Shown: one piece after another, positions 8,901-15,000 of the stretch
Layout of the letters: every line of letters begins with the position of its first letter
Position numbering within the stretch: position 1 is the stretch's first letter
Source: Sphingomonas bacterium
GTDB lineage: Bacteria > Pseudomonadota > Alphaproteobacteria > Sphingomonadales > Sphingomonadaceae
Assembly: GCA_026785965.1 (NCBI GenBank)
Contig: JAJAYY010000224.1
Coordinates: 1 to 17,430, forward strand
Reading direction: 5' to 3'
Length of the DNA: 17,430 nt
Position numbers and translations under genes: made by a program
The notes under the pieces: model-generated
Database searches by the model: none
What the model saw: the letters and a program-made list of their open reading frames with translations, nothing else
What the model was told of the DNA's origin: nothing

Positions 8901-9047
8901 GCACAGCACCCCGGCATCGCCCAGCCGGAAGCTGTCGCGGGTCGACAAGGGCGCGTTGGCGAGCCGTGGCGCGGCGATCAGCGGGGCTGTCGGAAGCAGC
9001 GCGCACAGCCCGATCAGGCTGGCGGAACGGAGCAATGAGCGGTGCAT
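5970..9047 (-). CDS. Secreted TPR-CHAT domain protein (caspase-like)
   Basis: A 1025-residue protein with a signal peptide (about residues 1-26, hydrophobic core LIGLCALLP), an N-terminal domain with four cysteines (49, 72, 105, 124), a long helical TPR-like region (about 200-550), a short coiled-coil-like stretch, and a C-terminal CHAT domain. The caspase-type dyad is present: His860 in LHFATHG and Cys909 in VILSACDTAGA, followed by VVASHWPVPD and PFYWAAFIILGDG, both typical of CHAT. CHAT is a clan CD cysteine-peptidase fold. I chose ATG at 9047, which shares its A with the adhesin TGA stop (TGATG); GTG at 9050 would also fit. Translational coupling to the adhesin is therefore likely. Its substrate is unknown. 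The periplasm or the cell surface is the expected location. Confidence 0.92.
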   Translation of the reverse strand: MHRSLLRSASLIGLCALLPTAPLIAAPRLANAPLSTRDSFRLGDAGVLCTAQAKPTDKRLAMMFDRAYLLTCRDAAGPVGSALALRGTIDAATLPSALPVAALSCAAPVAAVVDGVGAVTTLKCHDGANNLDYRRYAISRGKTHYLVEGLAGYDPALRLALASLVLDRGQKGLVQVATTEVSDPAAFARTQAGSLDVAGARAEAYARSNGSRFAESAEFFENLASRDSGNAGALAEALANQGLQQSNLGNFSAAARLIGRAEENAPQGDGVIQRLIRNYRALNQLNQRDPETAIAELTKPVAAVAEDDASAEVRVGMISVPLAALINRESSSVQEIAQLGSNLTASERASVLDAQAIELHGIALRQQGKLGDAAAKLDEARTKLVRVRDGRIRSTGWLRSEIEVERALVAEAAGDPTRAMAAFDQAIATIGDAYPDSPALLSARARKASYLSRNGDVAGARALFETVVGDSSRVPDSGGALRGLLGPYFELLAKNGSPEDAAAMFRAAQIMQRPGVAQTQAILARQLSEGNDEASALFRLAVTRARDVVRADAEVSRLAAVAEPTEAQRKDLDAATANRDALRGQQTQLSARLADYPRYKALAPTNVELADLRSALRDGEGYYKMMVVENAVFALYATKSGARAMKLGLSSAKLGREVATLRDSIAKYDDKGQLLTEPFDLPRARKLYLTLFGGMDSEVQGLRHLVFEPDGAMLQLPPYVLVTKQAGVDAYAARIKRPGADEFDFTGVEWLGRGREVSISVSPRSFLDMRAIAPSRAAHSYLGVGQNAVAMARPAMAVADDCDWPIQTWQAPISPDELVLGQTLFGAGNSRLVTGAAFTDSALLSDKQLSDYRILHFATHGLVTAPRPECPARPALVTSFAGDGSDGLLSFKEIFDLKLDADVVILSACDTAGAANSSASKEAGLGGGGNYALDGLVRAFVGAGARSVVASHWPVPDDFDATKRLVGGMLRAAPGEPLAKALGDAQQGLMDDPRTSHPFYWAAFIILGDGAKPLVAAAAPRIAAK

Positions 9048-12000
9048 CACTTGGCCTCCTCTTGGTCGTCATCATCGTCGTCGTCGTCATCATCGCCTTC
9101 GTCGGCGTTATTCATGCCATTGCCGGTCAGCGCCGGATTGCCGCCGCCCGACACCGGTTCGTCGGTCTCGCTCGGCTGCTCGAGCGGCTTGGTGTTGAAC
9201 AAGGGCGCCGGCGGCGTGATCGGGCTCGACGCGCTGTCTTCGCCGCCGTCTTCCTCATTGTCCTCGATCGCTTCTTCATTTTCGAACGGCTGCTCCTCGA
9301 TCACCGGGTCGCTGATCAGCGTGATCTGGGAAGCGATGTCGGGGGTCGGCTCGACCGGCGGCGCGGGCGGCTGCGGGACGAAGCACCCGCCCCCGCTCAC
9401 CGGGCAGCCGTTGATCGTGCTGTTGGCGGTGAACCGCGCCGGATCATCGTCGGCCATCAATGCGTCGCGCACATCGGCCCCGGTCAGCGTCCCGTCGGGC
9501 GTAATCAATTGGCCATTGACGATCAGGTCGATCGGCGCGATCGGCGCGCCATCGGCCAGTTCGACGCTTGCCTCACCCGCGGTGAATCCGGCCGGCGTCG
9601 CCGCTGTGCCCGTATTTTGGACATAGACCGAATAGGCCGGCCCCCCCGCCAGTGGTGCGACCCCCGGCTGGTCGAGCGTGATGTTGATGAAGCTGGCGCG
9701 AATGACCCCGCCCGGAACGCTGGTCGCAGTCGGCCTCCTAAGGTCGGCCGCGAGCTCGGCATAGGCCGGGTTCGCTGCCAGCTTGCTAAGGATCGATCCT
9801 TCGGCGACCCACACATGCTGGGCATCGATATCGAGCGATCCGCCGAGCCCGCCCGAGCTGTTCTCGAGCGACAGCGATCCGGTCGCCGCATCGAGTTCGA
9901 ACCGCTGGCTCGAGAAATTGACCTCGTCATCGCCGTCGCTCAGCATATCGGTGAAGCGCACATCGCCGACGATGCGAATCGTGCCCGTGCCCATTCCTTC
10001 GTCCGCGTCGCCTGCATAAATGCTGAAATCGATTTCGCCGACCGCATTGGCGACAGTAAGATCGCCGATCGTCATCAACGAACCCGCGCCGCGTGACACG
10101 TCCGCCGCGACATCGACCTGGATGAAGCGATTATATTCGGCGTTGCTCAGGCGATAGCCGCCGGTGCCGCTCAGCCCATCGCCGATGAACATGCCTTGGG
10201 CGTTGGTCGAGATGATGTTTCCGTCGCTGATTGTTACCCCAGCGGCGACCGCGAGATCGTTCGAAATGAGGTTGATGAAATTGTTGATGTTGCCGTTGAG
10301 GCTGATCAGCCCGCCCGACTCGACTTGGCCGCTTCCGCCCAGCTCGAACGCGCCGAAATCGACCGCGCTGAGCGTGACGCCGCCGCCCGCCACTATGTCG
10401 AGCCGGTGGGTCGTGATCTCGCCGTTGACAACCACCGATCCGCCGCTCGCTACCGCGTCACCATTGTCGAGCGCGTCGAACAACGACACCTCGGTCGTCG
10501 CGTCATAGCCGCCGCTGTTGGCGAGCATGTCGAACCCGGCGATCAGCAACCGCCGTCCGGTGCCGCTGCTGATCGCCCCAAATGAGGCATTGCCGTCAGC
10601 CAGCGCGAAGACGTTGCCACCGGCGTCGATCGCCCCGGCCTGGAGCGATCCGCCCGAGATCAGCCCGACATAGCCAGTCGCCGCCAGGTCACCGACCAGG
10701 ATCGACGTGTTCGAACGGACATCGATTGATCCATCGACCGCCTGGGTCCCGATCCCTTGACCGAGCAGGACCAGGCCGCCGATCGTCAGGTCGCCGGTAT
10801 TGAGTGCGCCATCGGCATTGAGCGCGATGCTGTTGCCGGCGGTGATGTCGAGCGCAGTGAGCGTCCCGCCGGCGTCAAGCGCGACGCTACTGCCAGCGTC
10901 GATGGCACCGCCGATGTTAAGGTTGCCGCCACCGTTCAGTGCCACCGAAAAAGCATCGATCGCGCCGGTGGTGATGTTGGACGCGGCATCAATCCGCGCC
11001 GCTCCGCCGATCACCAGTCCCGCAGTGGTGACATTCTGCCCACCGAAGATGTCGAGCTTCGCGCTGTCGATTGCGCCATCAATCAACACCGATCCACCGC
11101 TCGCGTCCGTGGTGCCGCCGTCAACGGCGGCGAACATCAGCGTCCGGTCAAAGCTTTCGGTCGCACCGCCGCCGAGATCGATCAGCCCGAAGCCGCCGAC
11201 CAGCAGACGGCTGCTTGATCCTGTAGAGACCGGGCCGGCAATATGCATCGCACCGTCAGCAGCGAGCAAGACATCGTCGCCCGAATCGATCGAGACGGCA
11301 TCCAGCGTACCGCCTGACACGAGCGCAGCGAAGCCCGGCGTGCTGATGGTACCGACGTCGACCGACACGCCCGAAAGGACGCTGATCTGATAGGTGGCAC
11401 CGGTAGCAGTGCTGGGATTGACGAGCCCCGCCGAGAGATTGTCGGCGACCAACGCGAGACCGGCCTCGAGGTTGATCTTGTCGCCCGCGGTGACGTTGAG
11501 CGCGGTCAGCGTGCCCGCCGCTTCAAGGTCGACAATCTCGTCAACCACGGTGGTTTTGACGACGATATTGCCGCCGGCCAGGAAGTCGACCGATCCGGCG
11601 GTGATGATTTCGGTGGTAATGTTGCCGCCGACGTCGATGATCGCGTCGCCGCTGACATCAAGGCTGCCGGTCTTGAGGCTGACATTGGTGTCGGCGAAGA
11701 AGAAGCTGCCCGTGCTGACGTCACCGAGGTCGACCGTTCCCAACGCATTGATCGAAATGCTCGACAGGATTGCGCTGATGTTGCCGGTCGTGACGCCGCC
11801 GCTGGTCGCCACCATGTCGACGAAAGTCCCGGCCGCGATGTCGCCGGTGATGATCGAGGTTGCTGCGGCCTGGAAGCTGCCGGTCGACACGGGTCCGGTG
11901 ATGGTGATCGAGCCCAGGCTCGCCACCGGCGTGGCACCGAACACCAGCTCCGGATTGAAATTGTCGTCGTCGCCGCCGCCGCCGGCCGCGATAAACATTG

Positions 12001-15000
12001 CGCTGTCGGCAAGGTAGGTCCGCCCATTGGAGCCTGCGGTGATCGAGCCGAACAGCATGTTGCCGCTGGCCATCGCCAGCACGTCGGCCCCGGCGGTGAG
12101 ATTGCCAGTGGTCAGCGCGCCGAGCGTCGCGAAGCCGACCGACTCGGCGCCGGCGACATCGCCGACGCTGATCGACGTGCCCGCCCCAATCCCGACCGAG
12201 AATCCGTCGTTCGCCGGACCTTGCGGATTGACCAGGCCGGCCGAGATGTTGCCGAGATTGATCGCGCCATCGGCGTCGCCGCCGACGCTCACGCCGGAGG
12301 TCAAATTGCCGCCGGTGACGGTTCCGCCCGACGAGAAGTCGATTCCGTCGAGCGCGGTGGCGTCGCCGAACAGGATCGATCCTCCGGCATCGATCCGGAT
12401 CGCCTTGCTCGAGAAGATATTGGACGAGAGACCCGCGCTCAAATTGCCGAGTGCGATTCCGCCGCCCGCAGAAAGGTTCATCTCCTCAACCGTGCTAATG
12501 TTGCCGATCTGGATGCTTCCTGGGGCGTCGACATAAATGTTGCTGCCGCTCACCAGATGCGAATCGATCACCATGTCGCCGCGGGTCAGCAATGAGAAGT
12601 TGTCCGCGGTGATGGTCCCCATTGCGGCCGCGCTCGGGGTCGCGAAGTTGGGAATGTCGATGACGCTCGCGCCGTCGATCGCGAAGCTGGCCGCGGTCAA
12701 CTGTCCGCCCAGATTATAGACATACATATTATTGTCGGTGGCGAAGCTGAACGCGCCGTCGATCGTCACATTGCCGTTGATGATCGCGATCTGGTCGGGG
12801 CCCGAGCGGGAGTCGATCCCGTCGGCGGCATTGACGTCCAGCGCCAGGCTGGCGAGCTGAACATCGCTATTCTCGACATGGAAATAATCGCCGCCCCACG
12901 CGGTCGCGAGTCCGTTCGTCGCGCCAATCCCGCCGGTCGCGGTCGTGGTCCCGTTGATCGCTCCGGCAGTGAGCGATCCGCGCTGCGCCACATCGCCAGT
13001 GCGATTGAGCGCTTGGACAAACAGGTTTCCGGTCTGTGCCGCACCGCCAACGCCTGCGGTCGCGCCGCTGCCGCCATTGCCGCCAATGCTGTTGGTGACC
13101 ATCGTCATGTCGCCCGCAGTGACCGTGCCGCCCTGCGCGATCAGCTGGATAAAGCCCTGGATTGCTTCGCCGCCGGCGCCGCCATTGCCAAAGCCGCCGA
13201 CGCCAGAGCGACCGTCGCCGCCGTCGCCAGCGATCGAATTGGCGGTCGCGACGATGGTGGTGAAGCTCGCGGTCCCACCGCTGGTGGTGCTCGCCGCACC
13301 GTCGCGCAGCCCGACCGAGATAAATCCGCCGCGTCCGCGTCCGCCGGCGCCGCCATTGCCGCCGATGCCGACATCGCCATTCCCGCCGGTGCCGCCGTCG
13401 CCGCCGGTGCCTGACGCGTTGGCGGTCAGCGCCTGCGCGCTGAGCATGCCATTGCCCGCCGACGACCGGGCTGAAATTGCCCCGCCGACGCCATTCCCGC
13501 CGGCGCCGCCGGCCGCGCCGTTAAACCCGTCGCCGCCTAGCCCGCCGTCGCCACCTTGCCCGGTCGCGCTCAGCGACACCGTTCCAAGGGTCAGCGAATT
13601 GATTCCGCTGTTGCTATTGGCGGTCGACAAAGCGACCGTTCCGCCCTGGCCGCGCCCGCCATTGCCGCCCGCCACCGACGTCACTGCGTTCGCCCCAAGC
13701 CCGCCGACGCCGTTCGAATGCGCAATCACCGTGCCGAGCGTGATCGTGCCATTGCCGTAAGGCGTCAGCGCATCGACGAACGACGTGCCATTGGCCTGGA
13801 TTACTGCGAGTCCGCCAACTGCATTGCCGCCATTGCCGCCATAGACCCCCATCCCGCCGGTCGAATCGGCGTTAAGCGTGGTCAGGCCATCAACGATGAT
13901 CGATCCGCCGCGGTTGGCAAACATTCCGGCATTCGATTCGCCGGTCCCAATCACTTGTGCCAACGCCGTCCCGCCGTTGCGCCCAAGCCCGCCTTCGGAC
14001 GTCGCATTCAGTTCGACATTGCCAAACAGATGGTAAGTTGCCCCGTCGGCATTGAGCCGCGCACGTCCGGCTGCGCCATTGCCGCCGGCGCCATTCTCGC
14101 CATTGCCGCCTTCGCCCTCGGCGATGATCGTGACATTGCCATTGAAATTGGCCGTGCCGCCGGTGCCGTAGATTCGCGACCAGCCACCGGTGCCATTGCC
14201 GCCGACGCCGCCCAAGATGATACCCGCCGACCCGCCATAGCCATTGGTGTTCACGGTCGTGGTGAGATCGGTTTCGCTGTCAAGCGAGCTGCCAACGGTC
14301 AGCAGCGAAGCGCCGTTGCCCCCAAGCGAAATCCCCGCTTCGCCGCCGGTCCCGCTGCCCGCAATCCCGCCATTCGATTGATAGCCGCCATCGCCGGTCG
14401 CGGTCAAAGTGAGCGAACCTGCGATGTCGATCACGCCGTCGTCGTTCAAATTGAGATAAGCCCCGCCAGTCGCTCCGGCCCCGCCTATGCCATTGCCGGC
14501 GGCCCCGAAATAGCCGTTGGTGCCCACGCCGTCGGCGGACAGATCGACCTTGCCCCCGACCAGGATCTGGTTTCCCAATCCGCCGAAAGTATAGAGTGTC
14601 GCCGTGCCGCCGGTGCCATTTCCGCCGGCGCCGCCGCAATCATTGCAATCGCCTTGATTGTAACCTCCGGTGCCATCGGCAGTCAGCGTCAAAGACCATT
14701 GCGCATCAACCGTCGAGTTGCTGCCTGTCGCTGAAAGCGATGCGGAACCGCCGATTCCGTTGCCGTTGGTCGTATCGTCGCCATACGTCCCGCCGCCATA
14801 GCCGCTGGAATTGGCACGGAAGCTGCTGGCGACGGTCAGCGTCCCACCATCCTGCGCGCCGCTGTTGATCGATCCGCCCTGAGCATTGCCGCCATCGCCG
14901 GTGTAGCCGCCAGCCGAACCGCCGTTTGCTGTCGCCCACAGCGAGACCTCATCACCAACATCGATCGTTCCGCCGGATGCGTTCAAACTTACCACCCCGC

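Noticed and set aside
8768..10096. Long plus-strand frame of 442 codons across the CHAT/adhesin junction
   Set aside because: It is antisense to two genes with clear domains; the composition is Arg/Ala-rich as expected for a high-GC shadow frame.
12945..14734. Plus-strand frames of 271 and 392 codons, Pro-rich or Ala/Arg-rich
   Set aside because: They are complements of the Gly-rich adhesin repeats (Gly GGC/GGN read as Ala, Pro or Arg). No recognisable domain and no start signal.
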